Below the pieces are notes generated by a model, which did not search any database, was not told the DNA's origin, and worked only from the letters and a program-made list of their open reading frames with translations. A stretch of 64,000 bases of DNA from Pelosinus fermentans JBW45 (GTDB taxonomy: Bacteria; Bacillota; Negativicutes; DSM-13327), in NCBI RefSeq assembly GCF_000271665.2, contig NZ_CP010978.1:94501-158500 (forward strand), read 5' to 3'. Below, one piece after another: positions 47,659 to 54,852 of this stretch. The translations under genes were made by a program, and so were the position numbers. Positions within the stretch are counted from its first letter, which is position 1, and each line of letters starts with the position of its first letter.

Positions 47659-47836
47659 AAAGTAAAAGTTTTTAGGTGCGGAAAAGATGAGATTTTATGA
47701 ACCACAAAGGCACAATGCCGCTAACGCGGCACGCAAAGGAGTGCACAAAAAATAAATAAAAACCCTTTGTGTCCTTTGCGTCTTTGTGATTCCATTCGTT
47801 TTATCGGTTTTTTAAAGGACGCGTAGCGTTTTTTTA
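47659..47836. repeat. Dispersed palindromic repeat, copy 1
   Basis: About 178 bases beginning AAAGTAAAAGTTTTTAG. It contains GAACCACAAAGGC on the left and CTTTGCGTCTTTGTGATTC on the right, which nearly pair, an inner GCCGC/GCGGC hairpin and the end TTTAAAGGACGCGTAGCGT. Copies 2 (52593) and 3 (54771) share these blocks. It sits just past the 3' end of a leftward gene, like the other copies. Confidence 0.8.
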
Positions 47837-47863
47837 AGCCGTTCTAAAAAGATTAAAAGTAGT

Positions 47864-48763
47864 CTATAGCAGATTTGTACCAAGGATACCTGCAATGATC
47901 ATAATGGCTCCAATAATATGATAATATTCCAATTGCTCTTGTAGAAAAATTACCCCTGCAATCATAGAAATCAGGGTAGCTAAATTGCCGAATACACTCA
48001 TTTTTGATGCTTCAATCTTAGATAAAACATAATTGGATAGCCAGGAAGTTCCTAGAGAGGACAGTACGCCTAAGTACAAAATGGAGATGAGAAAGATGGG
48101 GTCTGACAAGGGTTGAAAGTATTCATTAATCGTACCATTCATGCCATGGCGTATAAGAGCTAATAGATTGAAGGTAAAAAAAGCAATGGTAAGCATGATG
48201 AAAGTTAATTCCAGTGGTTTAAACTTTTTGGTTAATGGTCGGGCTAATACACTGTAGCCTGCAAAGGAGAGGGAAGATAGGAAGAGTAGTGACGTTCCTA
48301 GAATTTGCTCGGTTTCAAAAGAAGCACCTTTCATGGCAAGAATGTAGATAACCCCTGCCACCGATAAGCCGAGGGAAAGATTTTGCAAATAATTATTTTT
48401 TTCTTTCAAGAAATAAGAGGCTAGAAACATAGTGAGAACTGGTGTAGATGCCAGAATAATTCCGGCCTCAGAAGAGGTCGTGTACACCAGTCCTGAGATT
48501 TGAAAGCCGAAGAAGAGTGCTGGATATAAAAGTGCCAAGGGTAGAATTTGAATCATATCTTTTCTCGTAAAGCTTAAATGGATTTTGCCAAGAAGGACGG
48601 GAACCAAAATTGCCAGAAAAGATGCAGTAAAGCGATGAGCGAGAGTATCGATGGGATCGGATACTGTTAAAGCTAATTTTACAAAGAGAAAAGAGAAACC
48701 TATAATAAAGGCATATAACACAGCTGCCCCATAAGCGATGTTCTTATGTTTCTTATCATCCAT
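47864..48763 (-). CDS. EamA/DMT-family transporter
   Basis: A 299-residue membrane protein with ten spans in two EamA repeats (about residues 10-140 and 155-295). Family features are LAHRFTASFLAILVP, YTTSSEAGIILASTPVLTMFLA and SWLSNYVLSKIEASKMSVFGNLATLISMIAGVIFL. Members move metabolites or amino acids across the membrane, here of unknown kind. GGAGG lies 9 bases before the ATG. Confidence 0.92.
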   Translation of the reverse strand: MDDKKHKNIAYGAAVLYAFIIGFSFLFVKLALTVSDPIDTLAHRFTASFLAILVPVLLGKIHLSFTRKDMIQILPLALLYPALFFGFQISGLVYTTSSEAGIILASTPVLTMFLASYFLKEKNNYLQNLSLGLSVAGVIYILAMKGASFETEQILGTSLLFLSSLSFAGYSVLARPLTKKFKPLELTFIMLTIAFFTFNLLALIRHGMNGTINEYFQPLSDPIFLISILYLGVLSSLGTSWLSNYVLSKIEASKMSVFGNLATLISMIAGVIFLQEQLEYYHIIGAIMIIAGILGTNLL

Positions 48764-48879
48764 TGACGAAACCTCCGATTCTACTTGCTAATTCTACTAT
48801 ACTGGATAGTAGATCCGCTTACAATATAAATACAAATTTTCAATAAATTAGAGATCTCAATAGAGAATAAATTTATTAT

Positions 48880-48908
48880 TTGACAATAATTATTATTATC
48901 GATATAAT
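48880..48908 (+). promoter_or_regulatory. Promoter with overlapping Fur-like box
   Basis: TTGACA (48880-48885) and TATAAT (48903-48908) are perfect and 17 bases apart. TGACAATAATTATTA (48881-48895), across the -35 box and spacer, matches the 7-1-7 Fur core TGATAAT-N-ATTATCA at 12 of 14 arm positions. PerR or Zur boxes look similar, so the metal sensor cannot be named. Confidence 0.65.
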
Positions 48909-48950
48909 GTGGATATAAGAAGTCTCTCTTAAATCATAAATACAAGTACT

Positions 48951-49019
48951 AACCTCCGCGAGAAATGGGAAGCTGATCTGTTGTGTACAGATACATCCTG
49001 TACACTCAGGGGGTTTTTT
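48951..49019 (+). promoter_or_regulatory. Structured leader ending in a terminator-like hairpin
   Basis: AACCTCC (48951-48957) can pair fully with GGGGGTT (49009-49015), enclosing GTGTACAG/CTGTACAC (48983-48990 and 48998-49005), and is followed by a run of T. This lies between the promoter and the start codon at 49070, so it may act as an attenuator or riboswitch-type element. I could not match it to a known class. Confidence 0.45.
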
Positions 49020-49069
49020 GTCATATAAAAATAGACAATGAATATACAGAAAAGAAAGGAGAATATAAG

Positions 49070-49984
49070 ATGAAACGATTAAATTTGAAAAATATCTTAT
49101 TGTTTAGTTTAATATTAGTATTTGGAGTAGGAGGGTCTGCATGGGCAGCGGTTTCCAGCGGAACAACTCCAGTTAATCTGACTATAGAACAATGGAGAGG
49201 AAACAGTTTTACCTTCCTTGCTTTGCCAGCGGATAAGCAGGCCGCAGGATATGAAATTTTTCCAGTTGATCAGGCAGACAAAGGATTTGAAGGTGATCGT
49301 TCCGTTCGCAGTTCCTATACCGGACATGTTGGCAAAGAAGTTATCGCTACAGAAATTGTACCCTTTCCAGCTGGTTACAACCAGCATGAATATCTGGTTT
49401 ATCTAACGGTAAAGGATACGGGAGAAAAATTGGTGGGACGCACGATGCGTGGTCAATTAGACAACTTGGTGTTAACAGCCGATCTGGTGAATGCCAAAGA
49501 ACAATTCTTGGGAAAAGTTGTTTACCCTAAGTTTAGAGAGCTGTTAGGTGTAAATGTACCCGGTATAAATTCAGTGCCAGCGACGGTAGCAGCCTCAATT
49601 GGCAGTCCAGCTACAGTGGTTGATGTGTATACGGGGAATCAATCTCAAGAACCCATCTGGTTGATTATTTCTATTAATGGAGAAAAGGCGATTTTACCTA
49701 TTGCCTACAGTTGGACCAATATGCCAGTAAATTCTTGGACCCAGACTCCTCCTTGGCAAGATGCTTTATTTACGGAGGACCCAAGAGTAACCTCTGGCTG
49801 GTCTCTGGATGCGTGGAACAAGATTGAAAGCGGTATTGTAGAGGAAGGTATGACCAAAGGACAAATTCGTCTAAGCTGGGGTAAACCTGTTAGTACGGAA
49901 GAGGATGATACGGTTTGGATATATGGTACCAAAAAACTTGGTTTTACTGGAGATGTATTGCATTCTATTGAAACGGTAGAATAG
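49070..49984 (+). CDS. Exported protein with C-terminal BamE/SmpA-like segment
   Basis: A 304-residue protein with a clear signal peptide (KRLNLKNILLFSLILVFGVG-type core, cleavage probably after SAWA). The middle is not recognised. The end (GIVEEGMTKGQIRLSWGKPV, then DTVWIYG) has the short fold seen in BamE/SmpA lipoproteins, though there is no lipobox Cys. The ATG at 49070 follows AAAGGAGAA; a GTG-initiated frame from 48983 would cross the leader hairpin. It should act outside the cytoplasmic membrane. The upstream box suggests metal-responsive control. Confidence 0.8.
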   Translation: MKRLNLKNILLFSLILVFGVGGSAWAAVSSGTTPVNLTIEQWRGNSFTFLALPADKQAAGYEIFPVDQADKGFEGDRSVRSSYTGHVGKEVIATEIVPFPAGYNQHEYLVYLTVKDTGEKLVGRTMRGQLDNLVLTADLVNAKEQFLGKVVYPKFRELLGVNVPGINSVPATVAASIGSPATVVDVYTGNQSQEPIWLIISINGEKAILPIAYSWTNMPVNSWTQTPPWQDALFTEDPRVTSGWSLDAWNKIESGIVEEGMTKGQIRLSWGKPVSTEEDDTVWIYGTKKLGFTGDVLHSIETVE

Positions 49985-50037
49985 GTCTTTCTAATTGACA
50001 ATGGGAAGAGGTAATGAAGAAATAGGGGGAGTGCAGG

Positions 50038-50325
50038 ATGGAAAAACGTAATATATATTTGGAAAAGATTGAGGTCAGTATAGCACAATATAATGCTAAA
50101 TTAGCTGATCTGAAAACCAAAGTTGCCGAGGTTCAGTCAGATTTGAAATCTGAATATCTGTCTCAAGTGGATAATCTTGAAAAGAAGAGAGACGAGTTCG
50201 TAGTAAAATACGGACAGCTTAAAGATACTAGCGGGCATGCATGGGAAGATGTAAAAGAAGGTACTGAAAAAGCATGGGCAGAGCTGGAGGATTCAATTGA
50301 GAAGGCGGTTTCTCGATTTAAATAA
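50038..50325 (+). CDS. Small coiled-coil stress-type protein
   Basis: A 95-residue, highly charged, all-helical protein with heptad-like spacing (EKIEVSIAQYNAKLADLKTK, EYLSQVDNLEKKRDEF). Its end (AWEDVKEGTEKAWAELEDSI) resembles the small coiled-coil proteins annotated as Sll1863-type stress response proteins. No signal peptide. GGGGAG and AGG precede the ATG. The function is not established. Confidence 0.75.
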   Translation: MEKRNIYLEKIEVSIAQYNAKLADLKTKVAEVQSDLKSEYLSQVDNLEKKRDEFVVKYGQLKDTSGHAWEDVKEGTEKAWAELEDSIEKAVSRFK

Positions 50326-50356
50326 TCCAGATAAAATAGAAACTTTCCAGTAGAAA

Positions 50357-50398
50357 TTCATTAACGAAAGAGGTAAGCTTGCCTCTTTCGTTAATGAA
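50357..50398. repeat. Perfect 17-bp inverted repeat
   Basis: TTCATTAACGAAAGAGG and its exact complement, 8 bases apart, lie between the coiled-coil gene and the GlsB-type gene. Downstream is A-rich, not T-rich, so it would be a terminator only in part. It may be a processing site or operator. Confidence 0.7.
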
Positions 50399-50415
50399 AA
50401 AAGGAGGGGGCAAGT

Positions 50416-50646
50416 ATGCTTTGGTTTTTAATCATTGGAATTATAGCAGGATGGCTAGCCGGTAATATTACAAAAGGCAGAGGATTTGGTCTGGTTGGTG
50501 ATTTGGTTATAGGGGTCGTAGGATCTTTCATCGGCGGCTTCTTGTTTAGCCTCTTGGGTCTAAGTGCTTATGGAACAATCGGTGAAATCATTACAGCAAC
50601 AATCGGGGCGATTGTATTATTGTGGATTATGAGACTGGTTGGGTAA
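50416..50646 (+). CDS. GlsB/YeaQ/YmgE-family small membrane protein
   Basis: A 76-residue protein of the family once called transglycosylase-associated, with three membrane spans and Gly-rich turns (IAGWLAGNITKGRGFGLVGD, GVVGSFIGGFLF). Members are often induced by stress. AAGGAGGGGG precedes the ATG by 5 bases. Confidence 0.92.
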   Translation: MLWFLIIGIIAGWLAGNITKGRGFGLVGDLVIGVVGSFIGGFLFSLLGLSAYGTIGEIITATIGAIVLLWIMRLVG

Positions 50647-50753
50647 TGACTATTTAAATAAGAGAAAATCTACTTTTTGCAACCTTTACGTAAACGGAGG
50701 CAGCGTATCTGTGTGGGGCTTCCAGAATTGGATATCGAATAAATTAAAAAGAA

Positions 50754-50779
50754 AAGACTTGGCGGCTAAGCCAAGTCTT
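50754..50779 (-). terminator. Rho-independent terminator of the hsp20 gene
   Basis: AAGACTTGGC and GCCAAGTCTT form a 10-bp stem. On the minus strand it is followed by TTTTCTTTTTAATTT, a good T-tail. Confidence 0.82.
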
Positions 50780-50814
50780 AAGAGCGTATTATTTACTTAG
50801 GAGATAATATAGAA

Positions 50815-51258
50815 TTAACGAATGGGAATGGTATTGACATTCTTAACAGCTTTATCTTTCTTAGGTAATGTAATGATCAGAACACCGTCCTTAAATTCAG
50901 CATCGATTTGGTCTTCCTGGACATTGCCGATGTAGAATGAACGCTGAAATTCACCATAGCGGCGTTCTCTGCGCAGATAATTGTCTTGTTTGTTTTCCTC
51001 ATTGTAATGACGTTTGGCAATGATAGTGAGATAGTTATTTGCGTATTGTAATGCAATATCTTCTTTTTTGATACCCGGTAGATCAGCTTCAATTAAATAA
51101 GAATCTTCTACTTCTTTGAGATCGACACGGAAGTCATTGCCGATTTTAGTTAGAGGAGCAAAAAAATCCTCTCTGAAGAAGTTATCAAATACTTGATTAA
51201 AGAAGTCCTCCCTTTTTTCTAATGGATGATTTTTACCAAAAGGAACTAGATTGAACAT
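50815..51258 (-). CDS. Hsp20-family small heat-shock protein
   Basis: A 147-residue chaperone that holds unfolded proteins. The alpha-crystallin domain covers about residues 40-135 (FRVDLKEVEDSYLIEADLPG, GEFQRSFYIG, FKDGVLIITLPKK) and the C-terminal I-x-I anchor is present in NTIPIR. AAGGAGG lies 8 bases before the ATG at 51258; the frame stays open for another 50 codons upstream but that part overlaps the promoter. Confidence 0.93.
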   Translation of the reverse strand: MFNLVPFGKNHPLEKREDFFNQVFDNFFREDFFAPLTKIGNDFRVDLKEVEDSYLIEADLPGIKKEDIALQYANNYLTIIAKRHYNEENKQDNYLRRERRYGEFQRSFYIGNVQEDQIDAEFKDGVLIITLPKKDKAVKNVNTIPIR

Positions 51259-51334
51259 ACTTTTTTCCTCCTTACAAAGATGTAATTTTTTTATTAACCA
51301 CCAGTGAAAGCAGTTGGTTCTTGCCTTTGATTCT

Positions 51335-51363
51335 ATTATAGTCAAAAGGTCAAACTTTTTCAA
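51335..51363 (-). promoter_or_regulatory. Promoter of hsp20 with CtsR-like heptamers
   Basis: On the minus strand TTGAAA (51358-51363) and TATAAT (51335-51340) are 17 bases apart. The plus strand between them reads AGTCAAA-A-GGTCAAA, two heptamers like the CtsR half-site, but one base apart rather than the usual three. The promoter is convincing; the regulator is a guess. Confidence 0.6.
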
Positions 51364-51503
51364 CACAAGGAAGAATATGTAATCATGTAAAAATAAAAGA
51401 AAAAACAATTAAAGAAATGATAACTTCATATTGTAAAAACTTTTAAGGATATTTTCTTGTTTTTGACCTATCTTAAGCATTTTAATATAAAAAATATTGA
51501 AAT

Positions 51504-51543
51504 AAAAAGCTGATCCCGATATCGACATCGGGATCAGCTTTTT
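51504..51543 (-). terminator. Rho-independent terminator of the dehydrogenase gene
   Basis: AAAAAGCTGATCCCGAT and ATCGGGATCAGCTTTTT form a perfect 17-bp stem with a 6-base loop, ending in T-runs in both directions. It follows the leftward dehydrogenase gene. Confidence 0.93.
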
Positions 51544-51552
51544 AATGGTTAT

Positions 51553-52515
51553 TTACTTTAGCAGTCCTACCGACTTCATGACATTTGAGATACTTTGGGC
51601 ACTATGCTGGAGTTTTTTAATTTCTTCATCGGATAGGGTAACCTCAATGCGTCTTTCGATGCCTTCTTCTGTTATGATGCAGGGAAGACTCAAGGCAACA
51701 TGATGTAAGCCATATTCTCCTTGCAGAGTGGTAGAGACGGGGAATATGCTGCGTTCATTAAATAGAACCGCTCTGGCAAGATGACAAGCAGCCATTGCGA
51801 TGCCAGAATTGGTGCAGCCTTTAAGGTTAAGGACATCATAGGCGACAGAAATAACACTAGCAGCTGTCGTTTCTGTGTCTAGAGGCTCATTTGGCTGAAA
51901 ATAGCTGTCTAACTGATTGTAGGGAACTCCAGCGATATTGACAAGGCTCCAAGCTGGGAATGCGGAATTACCATGTTCGCCAAGCATATAGCCATGAACA
52001 TTTTTAGGATCTACCTTATACTTGTTTGCCATAATACTTCTAAAGCGCGCCGTCTCAAGGGTTGTTCCAGTACCGAAGATCTTATTCTTGGGGTAACCGA
52101 AGAAGTTTTCTGCATAATAGACCATGATATCCAAAGGATTTGTGATCATGATGATGACAGCATCTTTGGTGTATTGGGTGATGGAGGTCATTACATCCTT
52201 CATCACTTCTACATTTCTACTGGCAAGAGTTAAGCGATCAGGGATTTCACCTGGCATGATACTAGGGCCGGCGGCGATGATAATCACACGTGCATCTTTG
52301 CATTCTTCAAAAGTCCCGGCATGAATGTTTACGTTTGTGCCAGTGGAAAACGGTATCGCATGAGTGGAATCCAAGGCTTCGCCTTGGGCTTTTTTGTTAA
52401 TAATATCAATAACGGCAATCTCGGATACAAAATTAAAGGATAAAGCACAATTTAGTACTGCCGAACCTACATGACCTGTACCAACGATGACAAGCTTGTT
52501 TTTTGTTGCATTCAT
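51553..52515 (-). CDS. L-lactate dehydrogenase-like L-2-hydroxyacid dehydrogenase
   Basis: A 320-residue NAD-dependent dehydrogenase of the lactate/malate family: VIVGTGHVGSAVLNCALSF, ITNPLDIMVYYAENF, GTGTTLETARFR and the catalytic His in LGEHGNSAFP. The substrate loop reads AAGPSIMPGEIPDR: Ile stands where lactate dehydrogenases have Gln and two residues are inserted before the Arg, more like L-2-hydroxyisocaproate dehydrogenases. So the physiological 2-oxoacid may be larger than pyruvate. The ATG at 52515 follows GGAGGG; the frame is open 20 codons further up without a ribosome site. Confidence 0.9.
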   Translation of the reverse strand: MNATKNKLVIVGTGHVGSAVLNCALSFNFVSEIAVIDIINKKAQGEALDSTHAIPFSTGTNVNIHAGTFEECKDARVIIIAAGPSIMPGEIPDRLTLASRNVEVMKDVMTSITQYTKDAVIIMITNPLDIMVYYAENFFGYPKNKIFGTGTTLETARFRSIMANKYKVDPKNVHGYMLGEHGNSAFPAWSLVNIAGVPYNQLDSYFQPNEPLDTETTAASVISVAYDVLNLKGCTNSGIAMAACHLARAVLFNERSIFPVSTTLQGEYGLHHVALSLPCIITEEGIERRIEVTLSDEEIKKLQHSAQSISNVMKSVGLLK

Positions 52516-52592
52516 AGATAATTTCCCTCCAGTTTTAAGTGATTCATTATAATATATAAAGACATGCGATCCCAACTTTTCTTATAGACCTA

Positions 52593-52722
52593 AAAGTATA
52601 AGTTTTTAGTCATAAAAGAAATTATGAACCACAAAGGCGCAATGCCGCTGTGCGGCACACAAAGGAGAACACAAAAAATATAAAGAAGGGGCTTATTTCT
52701 TAAAAGGGAGTGAAGCGTTTTT
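52593..52722. repeat. Dispersed palindromic repeat, copy 2
   Basis: Begins AAAGTATAAGTTTTTAG and includes GAACCACAAAGGCGCAATGC, the inner GCCGC/GCGGC hairpin, ACACAAAGGAGAACACAAAAA and the end AAAGGGAGTGAAGCGTTTTT. It lacks the right-hand CTTTGCGTCTTTGTG block seen in copies 1 and 3. It abuts the stop codon of the leftward NRDE gene. Confidence 0.75.
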
Positions 52723-52723
52723 C

Positions 52724-53500
52724 TTATAGCAGATGTCCCTTGAGTTGGAATTCATGTGAGGACTCTTGCCACGAACTTTGAGAGGAATGATATTTTCGTT
52801 CAACAAACGTAACCCATCCATCCTGCCTGATAAGTAATATTGTAGAAGAGCGTGTTCCATACTCTGGACTTTCAATGAAGATCGAGGAGAGAGTACGCTC
52901 TAACTCCAAACCAACGCCTGTGTTTGGCAGCAGATCATCAGCGGCTTGTTCTCCATTGGTCAGGATCTGCCATAACTCATCTTCGAAAACATCCTCTTGA
53001 GTAAGGCATTGGGCTAACTGCTGGCGTCCTTTTTCAAGCTTAGGCCAGGGAGAGTTTAATAGATGATTGCAAAGCCCGTGGACTCCAGGTACGACGGGCT
53101 GCACTTGTCCTTGTTTGTTCCCATAATACCACAGGGATTGCAGATCGCCAACAAGGAGGTTAAAACCATTATACTGATCAGCTTGTTTGGCAATCTTTCC
53201 TAAGTACTCTTGGGGCGATTGCTGATTGCTAAGATAGTTGGCAACTAAATGTCCTCTAGATAGTGCATCTGTTGTATGCTGGCGAGGATCCCGATAGTTG
53301 GTTAGAGCTGCAAAGCGTCCATGGACAGTAATTCCCATCCAAGTGCCAAGTTCTTTCAAATCTCTTCCAGCTAAAATATGAGGATAGTCTGGCCAATATT
53401 GAGCTGGGGCAGTAGGGCGGGAATAAAACTCATCTCGGTTTGCAGCAACAATCAAAGGGTATTTGGGATGATGTTTGTAAGCAAATAAAATTAAGCACAT
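52724..53500 (-). CDS. NRDE/TANGO2-family protein
   Basis: A 258-residue protein starting with MCLILFAYKHHP and carrying the name-giving NRDE in VAANRDEFYSRP, then GGRDL-like AGRDLKELGTWMGIT and FAALTNYRDP. The N-terminal Cys after Met suggests an Ntn-hydrolase-like nucleophile. The bacterial function is uncertain; animal TANGO2 is linked to secretion and heme or lipid handling. GGGAGG precedes the ATG. Confidence 0.92.
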   Translation of the reverse strand: MCLILFAYKHHPKYPLIVAANRDEFYSRPTAPAQYWPDYPHILAGRDLKELGTWMGITVHGRFAALTNYRDPRQHTTDALSRGHLVANYLSNQQSPQEYLGKIAKQADQYNGFNLLVGDLQSLWYYGNKQGQVQPVVPGVHGLCNHLLNSPWPKLEKGRQQLAQCLTQEDVFEDELWQILTNGEQAADDLLPNTGVGLELERTLSSIFIESPEYGTRSSTILLIRQDGWVTFVERKYHSSQSSWQESSHEFQLKGHLL

Positions 53501-53631
53501 CGTAGCAATAACCTCCCTTTATTTTATGGTTCTCCAAGAAAATACCTGTCACCTTCAAAAAAGAGTAAAAAAGCTATTTTTAGAAGATGGAATTCTTAAT
53601 GAGAAAAAAGCTCAAGAAAATATTGTATTTT

Positions 53632-53645
53632 TTCCCAAGTGGGAA
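53632..53645. promoter_or_regulatory. Inverted repeat upstream of rubrerythrin, candidate operator
   Basis: TTCCCA-AG-TGGGAA is a 6-2-6 inverted repeat about 87 bases before the reverse rubrerythrin start codon, in the 231-base gap between divergent genes. No matching regulator is known to me. Confidence 0.35.
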
Positions 53646-53731
53646 TGCAAGCTGGTATTGTATGGGGAAATATAACGAATACTATCCATAAAAGATGAAA
53701 TATCTTTTTAAATAAGCTGGGAGGAAAAGGA

Positions 53732-54274
53732 ATGAAAAAATTTATTTGTACAATTTGCGGATATGTTCATGAAGGTGAAGAAGCACCTGACAAATGTCCC
53801 ATCTGCAAAGCTGGCAAGGATCAGTTTAAAGAAATGACTGGAAAATTAGCTTGGGCAGATGAACATCGAATTGGCATTGTTAAGGATGTTCCCGGAGAGA
53901 TTGTGGAAGGGTTACGTGCTAATTTTATGGGAGAATGTACAGAGGTTGGGATGTATTTGGCTATGTCCCGCCAGGCAGATCGGCAAGGTTATCCGGAAGT
54001 GGCAGAGGCTTATAGGCGCATTGCTTATGAAGAAGCGGATCATGCTGCTAAATTTGCCGAGATCTTAGGTGAGGTAGTTGTGGCAGATACGAAAGCTAAC
54101 TTAACAGCAAGAGTGGAAGCGGAGTATGGCGCATGTGATGGGAAGAAGAAGCTTGCGACGTTGGCAAAACAACATAATTTAGATGCGATTCATGATACCG
54201 TACATGAGATGTGCAAGGATGAAGCTAGGCATGGGTGTGCTTTTGCGGGCTTACTCGATCGATATTTTAAGTGA
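53732..54274 (+). CDS. Reverse rubrerythrin
   Basis: A 180-residue peroxide-reducing iron protein. An N-terminal rubredoxin domain with [10 protein letters not shown] and CPICKAG comes before the di-iron four-helix domain, whose ligands lie in [19 protein letters not shown]-x6-Y and CKDEARHG. This order, with rubredoxin first, defines reverse rubrerythrins, used by anaerobes against peroxide and oxygen. GGGAGG precedes the ATG. The DUF1540 gene follows 12 bases later. Confidence 0.94.
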   Translation: MKKFICTICGYVHEGEEAPDKCPICKAGKDQFKEMTGKLAWADEHRIGIVKDVPGEIVEGLRANFMGECTEVGMYLAMSRQADRQGYPEVAEAYRRIAYEEADHAAKFAEILGEVVVADTKANLTARVEAEYGACDGKKKLATLAKQHNLDAIHDTVHEMCKDEARHGCAFAGLLDRYFK

Positions 54275-54286
54275 GGAGGAATCAAC

Positions 54287-54607
54287 ATGGCAAAAATCAA
54301 CTGTAAAGTTACGAACTGTTCCCATAATCAATCTGGTGAATGTTATGCAAACTGTATTGATATTGTTGGCAGCTCTGCTAAAAAAGAATGTGACACCTGC
54401 TGTGGCTCTTTTTTAGACAACCGTCATTACTCTGAACTGACAAACAATACGTTAAGCATGGGTTCCTGTGATTGTTTAAAATGTACCGTTGAGACTTGTA
54501 CATATAATGACAATCGACTCTGTTCGTTAGACCAGATTCAGGTCAGTGGACAAAGAGTAGAATTCTATACGCAAACGGAGTGTTCCAGCTTCCAGCAAAG
54601 AAGCTAA
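54287..54607 (+). CDS. Two-domain DUF1540 protein
   Basis: A 106-residue Cys-rich protein with two similar halves: CKVTNCSHNQSGECYA with a later CDTCCGSF, and CTVETCTYNDNRLCSLDQI with ECSSF. Each half has the four-Cys DUF1540 pattern, probably binding a metal. GAGGAGG lies before the ATG. The function is not known. Position after rubrerythrin suggests a place in the oxidative stress response. Confidence 0.9.
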   Translation: MAKINCKVTNCSHNQSGECYANCIDIVGSSAKKECDTCCGSFLDNRHYSELTNNTLSMGSCDCLKCTVETCTYNDNRLCSLDQIQVSGQRVEFYTQTECSSFQQRS

Positions 54608-54666
54608 TGTGTAATTTTGAGATGATAGAATCAAAGCCTGTCATTTAGAGGTTTCCCCAAATAAGT

Positions 54667-54700
54667 GAAGCTCACTCTTACGCTGGTAAGAATGAGCTTC
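54667..54700 (+). repeat. Hairpin after the DUF1540 gene
   Basis: GAAGCTCACTCTTAC and GTAAGAATGAGCTTC pair with one mismatch around GCTG. There is no T-run, so termination is doubtful. Confidence 0.5.
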
Positions 54701-54704
54701 ATCT

Positions 54705-54770
54705 GTCATTGCGAGCATAGCGAAGCAATCCCCTGCTGTTAAGAGATTGCTTAACTCTGTTCGCAATGAC
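54705..54770. repeat. GTCATTGCGAGC palindromic interspersed repeat
   Basis: GTCATTGCGAGC and GTTCGCAATGAC are 12-base ends pairing at 11 positions, with an inner AGCAATC/GATTGCT stem. Elements with this end sequence occur in many bacterial genomes. Here it stands exactly where copy 3 of the other repeat lacks its left half. Confidence 0.75.
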
Positions 54771-54852
54771 AAAAATATAAATAAAACCCTTTGTGTACTT
54801 TGCGTCTTTGTGGTTCAATTCGTTTGTATGTTTTAAAGGATGCGCAGTGTTA
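54771..54852. repeat. Dispersed palindromic repeat, copy 3 (right half)
   Basis: AAATATAAATAAAACCCTTT, then TTTGCGTCTTTGTGGTTC and TTTTAAAGGATGCGCAGTGT match the right half of copy 1 closely. The left half is absent, replaced by the GTCATTGCGAGC element. It runs into the stop codon of the leftward metal ATPase gene. Confidence 0.78.

Noticed and set aside
51259-51408. 50-codon N-terminal extension of Hsp20
   Set aside because: It covers the promoter, and a perfect ribosome site precedes the ATG at 51258.
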